From positions 7,107,852 to 7,171,851 of the forward strand of contig NC_031495.1 in assembly GCF_000237925.1 (NCBI RefSeq): 64,000 bases of DNA. The letters are read 5' to 3'. Both the position numbers and the translations under genes were made by a program. The stretch comes from Schistosoma mansoni. Lineage: Eukaryota; Platyhelminthes; Trematoda; Strigeidida; Schistosomatidae. The notes beneath the pieces are model-generated. The model searched no databases. It was not told the DNA's origin and saw nothing but the letters and a program-made list of their open reading frames with translations. Of this stretch, positions 26,901-33,661 are shown piece after piece. Numbering within the stretch: the stretch's first letter is position 1; each line of letters begins with the position of its first letter.

Positions 26901-26939
26901 AAGGATAAATTTCGAATTAAACGCAAGGGATTATTTTGA
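2595..26939 (+). CDS. SEPT7-like: septin, SEPT7 group, seven coding exons, 510 aa
   Basis: Septins are GTP-binding proteins that build hetero-oligomeric filaments at the cell cortex and in dividing cells. The exons are 2595-2984, 5269-5619, 11264-11512, 15034-15135, 17853-18050, 20813-20980 and 26865-26939. All junctions are phase 0. The start is the first ATG after an in-frame stop at 2574; M10 and M13 are alternative starts. Domains in order: a 90-residue variable N-terminus; the polybasic RKAVRRGF (91-98); P-loop GSSGLGKST (106-114); G3 DTPGFG (163-168); the septin motif around SPNGHGL; G4 GKAD (255-258); the septin unique element with [10 protein letters not shown] (333-342); a coiled coil from about 400 to 485; and the basic tail KRKGLF. 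The C-terminal half closely follows SEPT7 ([34 protein letters not shown]). It is longer than human SEPT7 because of the N-terminus and an insert near residues 198-204. Switch I is divergent. Schistosomes have two SEPT7-type genes, and I cannot say which this is. An AATAAA lies at 27247. Confidence 0.93.
2985..5268 (+). other. SEPT7-like: septin intron 1
   Basis: A 2,284-bp phase-0 GT-AG intron. It contains one LINE remnant (3904-4446, antisense). The rest is AT-rich sequence in which I see no gene, tRNA or clear repeat. Confidence 0.85.
3904..4446 (-). mobile_element. LINE remnant: 5' leader joined to 3' tail
   Basis: Bases about 4060-4446 match the block at 20040-20755 (shared phrases include ggagatgcagt, ccatggtagcc and agtaggacttccctg). 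There that block lies just 5' of LINE coding sequence on the minus strand. Bases 3904-3960 match the LINE 3' end at about 18135 (ttggtacaaggg, aatatgcgc versus aaaatgtgc). A TAAATAAAATAAATAAG tail on the minus strand closes the element. The copy therefore looks like an internally deleted LINE with only its two ends left. Confidence 0.65.
5269..5619 (+). CDS. SEPT7-like: septin exon 2 (residues 131-247)
   Basis: The acceptor is cttttaag at 5268 and the donor GTAAGT starts at 5620. The exon starts GPSRR, as SEPT7 does at this place (GPSHR). It holds switch I, the DTPGFG G3 motif, the [21 protein letters not shown] helix region and the [10 protein letters not shown] septin motif. Between the helix and the YFI strand it carries a Gly/Pro/Gln insert, roughly [15 protein letters not shown], that human SEPT7 lacks. 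Confidence 0.93.
7905..8285 (-). mobile_element. decayed LINE 3' coding fragment (second LINE lineage)
   Basis: On the minus strand the order of words follows the fragment at 11820-12345: the ttctgagccat end, the accaacacggttcagg block, and the tcatacgtaatacatgccctaa block, which corresponds to the [12 protein letters not shown] region. It is heavily diverged and has no usable frame. It is an old copy lying antisense in the septin intron. Confidence 0.6.
8706..8865 (-). repeat. Sm-alpha-type SINE with hammerhead remnant
   Basis: Read on the minus strand it has a tRNA-like A box (GGTGGATAATGCACT), a B box (GGTTTGAGTTC), then CAACTGATGAG, CCCCAAATAG and a CATGTACTGAATTCC stem-I end. This is the order of the Sm-alpha hammerhead SINE. 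The CUGAUGA half of the core is intact. The GAAAC half reads AAAAC and stem II is weak, so self-cleavage is unlikely. Confidence 0.8.
11264..11512 (+). CDS. SEPT7-like: septin exon 3 (residues 248-330)
   Basis: The acceptor is tttttag at 11263 and the donor GTAATA starts at 11513. It encodes the G4 strand [17 protein letters not shown] and the helix and loop that follow, up to PFAVVTSNN and DGRK. Most septins have AKAD; here it is GKAD, which keeps the Lys and Asp that read the guanine base. Confidence 0.93.
11820..12345 (-). mobile_element. LINE 3' coding fragment (second LINE lineage)
   Basis: The minus-strand translation shows the C-terminal part of a LINE polyprotein in one largely open frame: [61 protein letters not shown], and MAQNRPQWR at the end. 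This C-terminus is shared with the copies at 7905, 13262 and 30080. It differs from the RTE copies, whose tail has WNPEGKR and NTLRRE. The SINE-HH at 12394 lies just beyond the point where coding similarity stops. Confidence 0.8.
12394..12597 (+). repeat. fold-back SINE-HH copy with hammerhead core
   Basis: The left arm (tttgtagagatttcggtattttcatgg..., through 12499) and right arm (12543-12590) are inverted copies of the SINE tail sequence. A hammerhead-like core lies between them at 12505-12550: GCACTG, CTGAGGA, stem II GTCT/GGAC, ACAGCCGT, CAGTGC. The catalytic GAA reads GGA, so it is probably inactive. The tRNA-like head is missing. The element is bracketed by a 10-bp direct repeat, atagtaatta, at 12384-12393 and 12598-12607. 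Confidence 0.78.
13262..14300 (+). mobile_element. LINE 3' end (second lineage), interrupted by a solo-LTR-like element
   Basis: Bases 13262-13560 translate in pieces to the RLRWLGHV region and the C-terminus of the second LINE lineage (VNLHRM, WLGHVF). Bases 13565-13669 are its 3' untranslated part (tctcctagatcttgagttcc, atcattcctac), also present at 22700. The rest of that untranslated part, ttcctttactatt onwards, resumes at 14215. The 540 bp between are an inserted LTR-like element with a 5-bp target duplication. Confidence 0.72.
13670..14209 (-). mobile_element. solo-LTR-like fossil (copy A), nested in a LINE 3' end
   Basis: A 540-bp element starting TGTTAT and ending ATAACA, flanked by the 5-bp direct repeat ctaca (13665-13669 and 14210-14214). 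It is similar, in reverse orientation, to 42123-42606 and 57480-57987 (shared blocks include attataagctt, tttgacctat, tatggactcaattgg-like and ggctagg). TG...CA ends and a 5-bp target duplication are hallmarks of LTR retrotransposons. No internal region is present, so it looks like a solo LTR. Its divergence from the other copies suggests an old insertion. The family is not identified. Confidence 0.7.
14346..14833 (+). mobile_element. solo-LTR-like fossil (copy D, different or distant family)
   Basis: A 488-bp segment starting TGTTATGA and ending CCATAACA, so the ends are inverted copies as in LTRs. Its size and end sequences resemble copy A, but the interior is mostly different. I see no target duplication. 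It lies 136 bp from copy A in the opposite orientation. The call rests on the ends and length only. Confidence 0.45.
15034..15135 (+). CDS. SEPT7-like: septin exon 4 (residues 331-364)
   Basis: This is a short exon of 34 codons. The acceptor is atcaag at 15033 and the donor GTCAGT starts at 15136. It encodes the start of the septin unique element, [10 protein letters not shown], with the conserved Trp at residue 338, which in known septins sits at the G-interface. Confidence 0.92.
16262..16461. other. assembly gap, 200 N
   Basis: A run of exactly 200 N, the same length as the other two gaps, so it is a placeholder and not a measured size. It starts inside a hammerhead half-site within an inverted repeat, a sequence that assembles poorly. 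Confidence 0.97.
16490..16770 (+). mobile_element. LINE endonuclease fragment inside the fold-back composite
   Basis: One frame reads [11 protein letters not shown] and a second, after a frameshift near 16605, reads [19 protein letters not shown] and then [16 protein letters not shown]. The GGGVALFI...LIYRSP pattern is typical of the endonuclease domain of CR1-type LINEs. Its 3' side jumps directly to the SINE-HH tail, so it may be the remains of the LINE whose tail the SINE shares. That last point is inference. Confidence 0.65.
17853..18050 (+). CDS. SEPT7-like: septin exon 5 (residues 365-430), followed by a GC donor
   Basis: The acceptor is ttgtttag at 17852. It encodes the end of the septin unique element ([19 protein letters not shown]) and the first part of the C-terminal coiled coil, ending ENVFEQK. 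The next intron begins GCAAGG at 18051. Ending the exon there keeps phase 0 and continues the SEPT7-like protein directly into exon 6. Using the GT at 18056 instead would shift the frame. Confidence 0.9.
18120..20755 (-). mobile_element. nearly full-span but broken LINE (second lineage), antisense in septin intron 5
   Basis: Read on the minus strand, 20755-20490 and 20160-20040 are the 5' leader, also seen at 4060-4446. Bases 19760-19510 encode an endonuclease piece ([44 protein letters not shown]). Bases 18960-18760 and 18655-18463 encode reverse transcriptase pieces ([45 protein letters not shown]). The 3' end with ttggtacaagggggcaac is near 18140. Several frame breaks are visible and much of the later reverse transcriptase is missing. 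About 330 bp of unrelated sequence interrupts the leader at 20160-20490. Confidence 0.82.
20160..20490. repeat. unidentified insertion within the LINE leader
   Basis: Compared with 4170-4200, where the leader is continuous (cgtgtgcaccattggtttggaatcagg), this copy reads catgtgctata, then about 330 bp of other sequence, then tataccattggtttagagtcagc. The insert ends with a GC-rich stretch (ggcctctggaggctccgtcg) unlike its surroundings. I do not recognise it. It carries no reading frame of note. Confidence 0.5.
20813..20980 (+). CDS. SEPT7-like: septin exon 6 (residues 431-486), coiled coil
   Basis: The acceptor is ataatag at 20812 and the donor GTAAGT starts at 20981. All 56 codons are coiled coil with heptad-like Leu/Ile spacing. 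[16 protein letters not shown] matches the SEPT7 coiled coil (KRRQFEDEKANWEAQ) almost residue for residue. In known septins this region pairs septins across the NC interface. Confidence 0.93.
21020..21160 (-). repeat. Sm-alpha-type SINE, decayed
   Basis: The minus strand shows CATCAACACAGA, then TACATCCAAATAAGATAAAACGCGCGTC and TTGGATTTC. This is the stem II to stem I part of an Sm-alpha hammerhead (consensus CAAATAGGACGAAACGCGCGTCCTGGATTCC). The CUGAUGA half is replaced and the tRNA-like head is worn. It begins only about 40 bp after septin exon 6. Confidence 0.65.
22199..22331 (-). repeat. Sm-alpha-type SINE with clear B box
   Basis: The minus strand shows the B box GGGTTCGAATCCCGGAGTG, then CATCAACTCTAGGATGCAGG, CAAATAGGACAGAACGCGC and ATCCTGGATTCCAATGCC. 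This is the Sm-alpha order and close to consensus at both ends. The CUGAUGA strand of the ribozyme core is missing, so the hammerhead cannot form. Confidence 0.8.
22680..22960 (+). mobile_element. LINE 3' untranslated end (second lineage)
   Basis: It shares tctcctagatcttgagttcc, tcttcattctat and atcattcctac with 13565-13669, and the gtcctttactatt block with 14215-14240. No coding part remains here. A 3'-end-only fragment is the expected product of truncated LINE insertion. Confidence 0.6.
23709..23905 (-). repeat. SINE-HH, degenerate copy
   Basis: Read on the minus strand: a tRNA-like head (GCCGGCTCCGTGGTCTAGATTTTAAGTG), then AGACGCACACTAAAGAGGAGTC, AATGAAACAGATATCCAGTGC and the tail start TTGGTTTTTAATGG. 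This is the SINE-HH order with many changes. The hammerhead core is broken. Confidence 0.6.
24055..24240 (+). repeat. SINE-HH, degenerate copy
   Basis: It begins gggatttgtggagatttcg, which is the SINE-HH left terminal sequence, and contains tactgaggagttacaaactagg, gcaaaatagc and ccaatgcttcttggtttt in hammerhead order. A reversed ctacaaatctcccc near 24225 matches the right terminal sequence. It is old and inactive. Confidence 0.55.
24371..24515 (-). repeat. Sm-alpha-type SINE with partly kept hammerhead half
   Basis: The minus strand shows a tRNA-like region (TGGGTGGACAACACTTTGGTG, then the B-box remnant GGGTTGAAAATTC), followed by TCGAAATTCTAAATAGGGCGAAACGCGTGTACCAGATTCCACTG. The GAAAC strand and the stem III CGC/GTG are present. 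The CUGAUGA strand is not. Confidence 0.7.
26255..26815 (-). mobile_element. RTE-clade LINE, 3' fragment
   Basis: The minus strand encodes the RTE C-terminus in one open stretch (26752-26390): [71 protein letters not shown] and TWNPEEKRG. The far end reads as the RTE tail ACTTACTTATTC on the plus strand. It is 5'-truncated, lies antisense to the septin, and ends about 50 bp before exon 7. Confidence 0.88.
26865..26939 (+). CDS. SEPT7-like: septin terminal exon 7 (residues 487-510 and stop)
   Basis: The acceptor is atccatag at 26864. It is a 24-codon exon ending KRKGLF and TGA, which resembles the basic KKKGKIF tail of vertebrate SEPT7. The frame and phase 0 join cleanly to exon 6. Because it is short and 5.9 kb from exon 6, another small exon in between cannot be excluded. 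Confidence 0.78.
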   Translation, partial: ALQIIPDRGDFIKDKFRIKRKGLF

Positions 26940-27246
26940 TTTTCAAAAACGTGTTCTTTTTGAGAGAATTTCTGTCTGTGATTTTTGTGACTTGTTAAAT
27001 TAGGTAAGATTTTGTCGCTTTATTTAATTATTACACATGCACACACAGGGTACCTGTGATCAAGTTTTTTTTAATACTGACAGATACTCAATAGATCAAG
27101 AGAATTTGTAGTGTTATCTTGTATACTACTTAAAATGCTCATCCTACTTATATACATACATTCATATACGTTGACATTAATGTAATATAAGGATTTCCAC
27201 TGGCTTCTTTCTTTTTGTGCACCGCTTATTTTGTCTTCCTTTATTC

Positions 27247-27252
27247 AATAAA
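27247..27252 (+). promoter_or_regulatory. SEPT7-like: candidate septin polyadenylation signal
   Basis: The first canonical AATAAA that I find after the septin stop codon, about 308 bases downstream. It fits a short 3' untranslated region, but AATAAA is common in AT-rich DNA, so this is only a candidate. Confidence 0.4.
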
Positions 27253-27504
27253 GATAATTCATTGAACAATTAAAAATAGAATGGATCTATTATCTTTTAC
27301 ATAAAAACTATTTTTAATGTTTATGCTTGCCTTTACACCGTATTATTGTTCAATTATGATTTCAGTAAAACGAAGTAATTTTTTTATTGTTGTAACTTGT
27401 TTTGATTTTTGTGTAGCCTATATTTTTTCGTTTTTTTGATCTGAAAGATACTGTAGCGAATCCACCTTCTATATCGCTGTTACTTTATTACAGTGTCCTG
27501 TAAT

Positions 27505-28090
27505 GAAGAGTAGTTCTGTTTTGGAATAGTTAGGGAGTATGGAAGTGTAGAAGTTTTTTTTACAAGACTCACTCGATAATATTTGTTAAGAAGTACTGGA
27601 AAATGTTCATGTAAAGTCCCAAACTAACAACTGTTGTCAGAAATCCTATTCTCATCCATCTTGCATTCGAAGGTGAGAAAATTTCAGTTAGGACCGTAAG
27701 AAGGATTGAATCAGTACTGAAAAGATGCTTCCCTACAGCCAAACTATATTCAGTTCCTAACTCTAAATGTTTTTTTTTAAATCAATCAAATGTGGAGCTA
27801 TATCATTCTGAAGTCAACATCAAATGTACTTCCTAATTTATATGTGTTCATGTAAACAGTTGTACAGACAGTATTGAAAGAAGAACATGACGGGCTTCTC
27901 CGAAGATATCCCTTGAACAGTGTGTCTTAGTAAGTAAATTTTACACAAATGTGATTACAGAAGCAATTGGAATCACAAACACTCAGTGAAAGCCACATTA
28001 CTCCAATTAACAGAGGCCATTGCATCAAGTACTTCCAACTTAACAATTATAAACTGGAAGAATGCTAAACGTCTCATTGTCAAGGTAATG
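27505..28090 (+). mobile_element. Penelope-like element remnant (RT end and GIY-YIG region)
   Basis: Bases 27630-27830 read RNPILIHLAFEGEKISVRTV and RRIESVLKRCFPTAKLYSV. This resembles the stretch between reverse transcriptase and endonuclease in Penelope-like elements. A following piece with CSCKQLYRQY sits where their GIY-YIG endonuclease normally begins. A final piece near 27970-28080 reads HKHSVKATLLQLTEAIASS. The frame is broken in several places and the copy is old. The assignment is from memory of family patterns and needs a search. Confidence 0.5.
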
Positions 28091-28580
28091 TAGGTAACTG
28101 TTTTTACTAATGTCGACTAAACGATCTCTTCATTGTACTTTGTAACTGTGATTAGGAAATTCTACTGACATTCACTGACGATGTTAATTCTAATTTTATG
28201 TCGACTAGATGCTTTGATTATCACTAAATTGTTAACAATTTTGTTTTATTCACTATCAATGTATTATCATGTATAACTGCACCCACTTCCTTTTATGGCT
28301 TCATCCTTAACATATAAGTACTAAAAAATCGTTGCGGCTATGTTGGGTATATTGTTTCATAGCCTGGTTTCTTATGTCGTTTCGAACTCAACTTCCTCGA
28401 TTACGGTATGTGAAAAATTTTGTGCTAATATTACTGATATAAAATTTAGGTCGTTTTCAGCTGACGAGAAGTTTGAAATGTAATAAATACATGTTATTAT
28501 TCAAAACTCATTCTTCTTATTTTAAATGAAATTGTATTTCGGTTGGATCCTTCGACGTAATCCTCTAGTTTAACTGGAAA

Positions 28581-28646
28581 TACCTGACCCTAAACTTGTT
28601 GAATTATAACCGATGTCATGTGGTGATGATAATTCAATGGGTTGAT
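28581..28646 (+). repeat. dispersed repeat segment shared with 37305-37369
   Basis: A 65-bp stretch (tacctgaccctaaacttg ... caatgggttga) with about three differences from 37305-37369. At the second site it runs straight on into gaggttagtccatacaaac, which here is found separately at 29169. This suggests one repeat family with an interruption in this copy. Confidence 0.6.
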
Positions 28647-29047
28647 AACCCTAACTCAGGATACTATCCTGAATCCTAATATGTGAATTTGACCATTCTC
28701 ATTTACTACAAAGAATCATTTAGCATGTGAGGGTTAATTATCAGTAAAAACTACTATTCCACTGTCACTTCATTGTTTTTTTATTGTTAATTGTATCGTA
28801 ACAATGGGGCGTTTGCTGATTGTCAGATAAGTCGCTCTAGGTCGTTATTATACTGTACTCTAACCCAGCTTTTCTATCAGACAGGCGAAAACAATTTGTG
28901 GTGTAAATTGGAAAATGTGATTATTTGGTGAGACAAATTTCAAAGGAGCGTGTTGACCATCGTATCAGATGTTTGTTTATTTCTATGAAAATGTGATAAG
29001 GAGGTTGCAACTGGAAGGTGAGTTTTTTGTTGATACCATTACATGTA

Positions 29048-29500
29048 GAAACCATAATATTGTCAGGTGAAATGTATTCAGTCATTATCGCTTGTCTTGA
29101 ACCTTAGACGAGAGTTCTTATATACATTCCATGTGACTGTTGTGAGGAACTGCAGATTATTAGAGTTGAGGTTAGTCCATGCAAACAAACTGAGTCAACA
29201 GTGAATGCGCTTCAAAGACAAGCGAAATGTAAACCGATGAATATCGGCTTAGTGGTCTACCGATTAAACGCTCTCATCAGAACCAGTTGGTCTTGGGTTT
29301 GACGCCACTGGGTGGAGTATGCACATTTCCGAGTAGCCTTATACTAGAAATAAAGACTGTCTAATATTCCTTAGTTTCGATTGATCTTCTAGACTGAGAC
29401 CAGTTCGTGCTATAAGTAATAAAATTTGACGATTTCCAGGAAACCATAATATTGTCAGGTGAAATGTATTGTCATTATCGCTTGTCTTGAACTTTAGTCG
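29048..29500 (+). repeat. pair of 60-bp direct repeats around a tRNA-like SINE
   Basis: Bases 29048-29110 and 29440-29500 both read gaaaccataatattgtcagg followed by tgaaatgtatt, cattatcgcttgtcttgaac. Between them, at about 29245-29330, a tRNA-like block has A-box (TAGTGGTCTACCGATTAAACG) and B-box (GGGTTTGACGCC) features. It is followed by a stretch that vaguely follows a hammerhead SINE (ccgagtagcc ... actag ... aaagac). The arrangement could be an insertion within a duplicated target or a separate repeat unit. Confidence 0.55.
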
Positions 29501-29589
29501 TTCGATATGAACTACTGGGTTGGTTATCAGTAGTGTAAATGTTAACTGCTTCAATTATTTTCAGTCTTACACCTGCCCGAATTTCATCC

Positions 29590-30860
29590 ACTTCCGACCC
29601 ATTCGCATCGGTTATGGCTCGTCATGAGCGAAGCCGAGTTAATCAGGCTGGCTCCAGACCTGGAATCATGTGTGATGACTAAATATTCACTTTTCGTCAG
29701 GTTTTCGAACTCAGAATACTATAATTGTATTATTGATCCCAAGGTAGCATTCAACTCAGTTGATCGAGAGATTTTGTCAATATTAATCACGGAAATCCAT
29801 AAACATTATGAAAGGCTCTGTTTATCGATTCGAAGCTCACGATTAACTGTCATCAGAATTGTCAACATCGTGTGGTGATCACCAAGCCTCCCACTATCTC
29901 CTTTACTTAGTTTCATTATAGATCTCCTAGAATTAACGTTCCGTTTATCCAAATTTACAGGAACGTTCACTAGTCGACTAGGAATACGCAGCTCACATGG
30001 TCCCAATCGATGAAGAAAGTGCAGTTTGTTGATCGTCTTAAGCAAAAATGTAAGCATGTTTGGAATTCTCTTCTCTTAATGTAAACACAAAATGTATCTT
30101 CACGACTGATTTGTGTCAACACTTTAACTTATGATAAGTTGTGAAACAGTCGGCCACGTCGATCATCCCACTTATCTTACAGGTCTCATCAGTCTAAATA
30201 AATCTGTGTGCGACGAAATCTCGGCACACATTTAGAAAGCTAGTTCGGTTTTCGCTATTCTGCTTCACTTGTTGTGTAGGTGCAATATCCGTCTGCCAAC
30301 AAAATGGCATGTTTGCCACTCATCAGTCAGTTCCACATTAGTTTATGGCTGTGGTACATGATCTCTGAAAGCAGGAGATAGAGGTAAGTTGAGGTATTTT
30401 GAACATAGATGTCAGCGAAGCATTTCTCTCGTTCCGTAGAGCTACTTAATCAGGAATCTTAAGGTAAAATTATGGTGGCGAACTGCTCGATGATGTCGTA
30501 AATCTTGATTGACTGAGGTGGTTGAAACATGTGCAACACATGACTACCCACTCTCAACCTCGATGCTTTCTGTTGTAGAAGTACCCTATAAGAAATATAC
30601 CGGGAGCATAAATATGATGTGGGATCAGCTCATGAAGTCATAGACTGTTGGTCTGATTCACGATGGAATATAGATACGACCCATTTGGGGTCAGCATGAT
30701 AACTGCAATCAGTTGTTGGAGACTTTAACTGACATTTCACAATCGCTCTCAGTGACGAAAGTGCATTCACTCTACATCTTCCCATAGATCTTCAACTCCA
30801 GTATACTTTCATGCATACCTCTCTACACTGTCTTTTAAAACATTCAAAATGCTCAGCCGT
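29590..30860 (+). mobile_element. decayed LINE with RT and C-terminal pieces (second lineage)
   Basis: Bases 29624-29878 contain YNCIIDPKVAFNSVDREIL, matching the reverse transcriptase block with AFDSVDRE. Bases 30330-30620 contain LVYGCGT, KLRYFEHRCQRSISLV and SYLIRNLKVK, matching the VYGCETW / FDHRC part of the C-terminus. Bases 30740-30860 resemble the LINE 3' untranslated end (atagatcttcaactccag). Many frame breaks are present and it is an old copy. Confidence 0.65.
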
Positions 30861-32346
30861 TCACTATAGAATTGCTGCTAAACAATTCCGATACATTTTG
30901 CAATTCAGTTTGTTATTGTCATCTTGAAGTGATAATATTTTATGGGAACGTGGGTCAACACACGTCTATTGCAGGCTCTATGTAGATGATGTCTGTCTGT
31001 CCTCGATTGCACGCACCTCGAATTCTCAGTGGAGAGTCCACAACACAAATTCATTTATATTACTGGTAAAACAATACTGATCATATGACATTGTTTTTAA
31101 ACTACCTTACGAAAAATACCTGAGTTTTTAAAGTCATACTTACCGTTGGAGTACATTTCAAATTGTACATGACAAGGAATTAGATCAAAACCTCAAGTTA
31201 ACTAACTAATATAATTCATATGCGGCTGTCAATAATAATAGATTGTATCACGATAAACTAAATGAAAACTAAACAACGAATATTGTCTTCGTTGGCTAAC
31301 TGCCTCATCCGACCCTCTTGATCACGGCTTCTCACTAGAATTCTGGAAATTGTTTCTCGAAGATAGTCACTGGAAAATGCATAAAATAATTCCCAGTAGC
31401 GTGGTTTGAAATTAGTTCACATATCTCCTAATCCCTCACTTCAGAGTAACAGGATTCTGCCAATTAGATCATATTAATGTGTTATAAACGTAGGATACTT
31501 GTTATAACGCTAGGGTTTCTAGCTATAACAGTCCTTATACTTTTTACACGTATGTGGGACGTTAATTTGCCTTAGACGAATATCTACACTGGATTCCCAC
31601 CCAGTGTCTATTCTACAAGACTTCAACACAGCTCAGATCAAGAACACGAGATTAGCCTGACTATAACGTCAATATATTTCCACACCCGAATCCGACACAA
31701 TCCAACAACAAGGAACAATTAATCACTAATAATAATAAGGATAGTGGAATATATAACACTTGTCACACTATCCGCATGTCTGACTCAGCAAAACAACCAA
31801 TTGTTGTCATTCTCGCCCATACATCAATTTGGTATTCAGTTTCTATAAGTCACTTGATTTCATGTACCTTGCTTATTGTTGTAATCTGTGTTTATTAACT
31901 AATGAATATGGTATTCAGACTAGGCAACTTTCTTATCACTTTAATGTGGATAATTATAAAATTCAGACATGTGATGTTAACCATTCAAGTCCTTTACTTA
32001 AGTTTGTTCCTGTTTCAAACTGATATTACATTTTCCTAGCTCTATGTTCACTGTTTGAACACTTTGAATGAGTTAGCTATGAATCACCGATCACTGAAAA
32101 TGTCTCTTATTACTTATTGAAAATGAATGGGGATTTTAAAATAGATCAATTAAAACAATTTTGGCAAATAGCAGTGTTAAAATATATCTGCAAACACTAG
32201 TTTATTTCTTGCTTATTTTTGTTAAATAATGCATCAAAAACAAATGTATGACGATATCTCAACTACAATTCAGGCATTAAATTATTTAAATGTGTTTGGT
32301 GCTGAAAAGCACTCATGTGATGTTGCATTACTCGATGCAGTTTGCG
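30861..32346. other. intergenic stretch, nothing identified
   Basis: AT-rich DNA between the decayed LINE and the palindromic SINE. Apart from the 17-mer ttcatttatattactgg, shared with the start of block R1, I see no gene, tRNA or convincing repeat. Confidence 0.6.
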
Positions 32347-32449
32347 GATCACATTTAAAATCGGAGGGGGTTTTGTGGAGAATTTAATATTTTCATAGTT
32401 GAAATCATGGTTCAATTGAAGCTAGACCACCATGGAAAACCTGGAAGCA

Positions 32450-32506
32450 CTGGACAGCCGTTTCGTCCCATTATGGGACACCTCAGCAGTGCGCATCCAC
32501 GATCCC
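32450..32506 (-). ncRNA. hammerhead ribozyme remnant facing the plus-strand copy
   Basis: Minus-strand reading: GCACTG, CTGAGGT, stem II GTCC/GGAC, GAA, stem III ACGGCTGT, C, CAGTGC. Stem I is a full six base pairs. The core residue A9 is T, which is expected to damage activity, and stem III has a G-T pair. Confidence 0.65.
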
Positions 32507-32560
32507 GCACTCGCGAGACTGGTAGGTCCTGGGTTCGAATCTCGCGAGATCGTGGATGCG

Positions 32561-32602
32561 CACTGCTGAGGAGTCCCTTAATAGGACGAAACGGCCGTCC
32601 AG
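32561..32602 (+). ncRNA. hammerhead ribozyme, complete core, shortened stem I
   Basis: The core is CTGAGGA (32566-32572, fitting CUGANGA). Stem II is GTCC (32573-32576) with GGAC (32584-32587). GAA follows at 32588-32590. Stem III is ACGG/CCGT, and C at 32599 is the cleavage base in a GTC triplet. Stem I is reduced to CTG/CAG because the usual cagtgcttcc between two CCAG words is missing. The core meets the known consensus; activity with a 3-bp stem I is doubtful. Confidence 0.72.
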
Positions 32603-32654
32603 GTTTTCGATGGTGGTCTAGCTTCAATTAATCCATGATTCAACTATGAAAAAA

Positions 32655-32854
32655 NNNNNNNNNNNNNNNNNNNNNNNNNNNNNNNNNNNNNNNNNNNNNN
32701 NNNNNNNNNNNNNNNNNNNNNNNNNNNNNNNNNNNNNNNNNNNNNNNNNNNNNNNNNNNNNNNNNNNNNNNNNNNNNNNNNNNNNNNNNNNNNNNNNNNN
32801 NNNNNNNNNNNNNNNNNNNNNNNNNNNNNNNNNNNNNNNNNNNNNNNNNNNNNN
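32655..32854. other. assembly gap, 200 N, with identical 30-bp flanks
   Basis: The 30 bases before the gap (32625-32654) and the 30 after it (32855-32884) are identical (caattaatccatgattcaac, then tatgaaaaaa). The two contig ends therefore overlap exactly, so the true gap may be zero or negative. Confidence 0.95.
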
Positions 32855-33039
32855 CAATTAATCCATGATTCAACTATGAAAAAAGATCACATTTTTAAAA
32901 CAATGCATTATCTCATTACATTTGATTGATCACTGGGTAGTGTTTTGCATCTTACACATCCTTTTTATTTCTGATCGAATTCTATCGATCGAGTTGTTGA
33001 TTTTTATTGTATTTTGCTGCTCACAAAAAAAATTGATAT

Positions 33040-33135
33040 GTTTGTGTGGCAACCTCCAATGAAGCTTCTAAACCTGAAATCGAAAAAATAGACAGCTGCA
33101 TAAAAAACTTCCATATTCCTTAACTATTTCAATTT
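33040..33135 (-). repeat. inverted fragment of repeat block R1
   Basis: The reverse complement reads gaaatagttaaggaatatgg ... gatttcaggtttagaagcttcattgg, matching 34430-34540 of R1a with moderate divergence. R1 therefore includes an older dispersed repeat that also exists outside the recent duplication. A further piece (ggaatagttagggagtatgg) occurs at 27515. Confidence 0.65.
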
Positions 33136-33661
33136 GTCTCACGTGAGATTATCAATCCAGAAGTGATTTTAGGCTTTCTAATAAAATCTGGTTATTCTTT
33201 CGACTGCCTTAGCAGTTCACGCGGTGGTAATTTGTTGCGCAACAATTCGATATTGAGTAGTGATCGATATCAGGACAGGTAATTTCACTGTTGCGAACTA
33301 GTCTTGTCAATTTACGTGTTGCTTGATCAACAAAACAAATAGATCGACAAAGCGTTATCATGTATTTGATTTACCAGTTGAAGATATTCGTGTTTCTTGG
33401 GTATTACTGACCCGTCAAATAGTTGAGTGTCACATTTACTCACAGCTCCAGATCCCGATCACATGACATCACCATCAAAAATATCATAACTACGTTATTC
33501 AGCAAACAATTCGCTATTTAAGTATGTTCCAATCATCCAGTAAATAGAAACCGATATCATGCAATGTCCTAGCTCATAATACTGACTGAGTTCTATTCAT
33601 CATGTCGTGAATCGAATATTCTCTATTATGCATCTCAATAGTTGATAAGAGTTCGTCATTG

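Larger units (their letters stand above)
32357..32884 (+). repeat. palindromic SINE-HH dimer with two facing hammerheads, containing a gap
   Basis: Bases 32362-32654 form a head-to-head pair. The left half is a SINE-HH body and tail on the minus strand and the right half is one on the plus strand. They meet at the tRNA-like sequence with the B box ggttcgaatc (32532-32541). The insertion is bracketed by gatcacattt at 32347-32356 and 32885-32894, which looks like a target-site duplication. Each half carries a hammerhead core. The 200-N gap lies within the right terminal sequence. Confidence 0.78.

Noticed and set aside
27961-28084. An open stretch reading SVKATLLQLTEAIASSTSNL bounded by AG and GTAATG, resembling a host exon.
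   Set aside because: Its position after RT-end-like and GIY-YIG-like pieces fits a decayed Penelope-like element better than a host gene.
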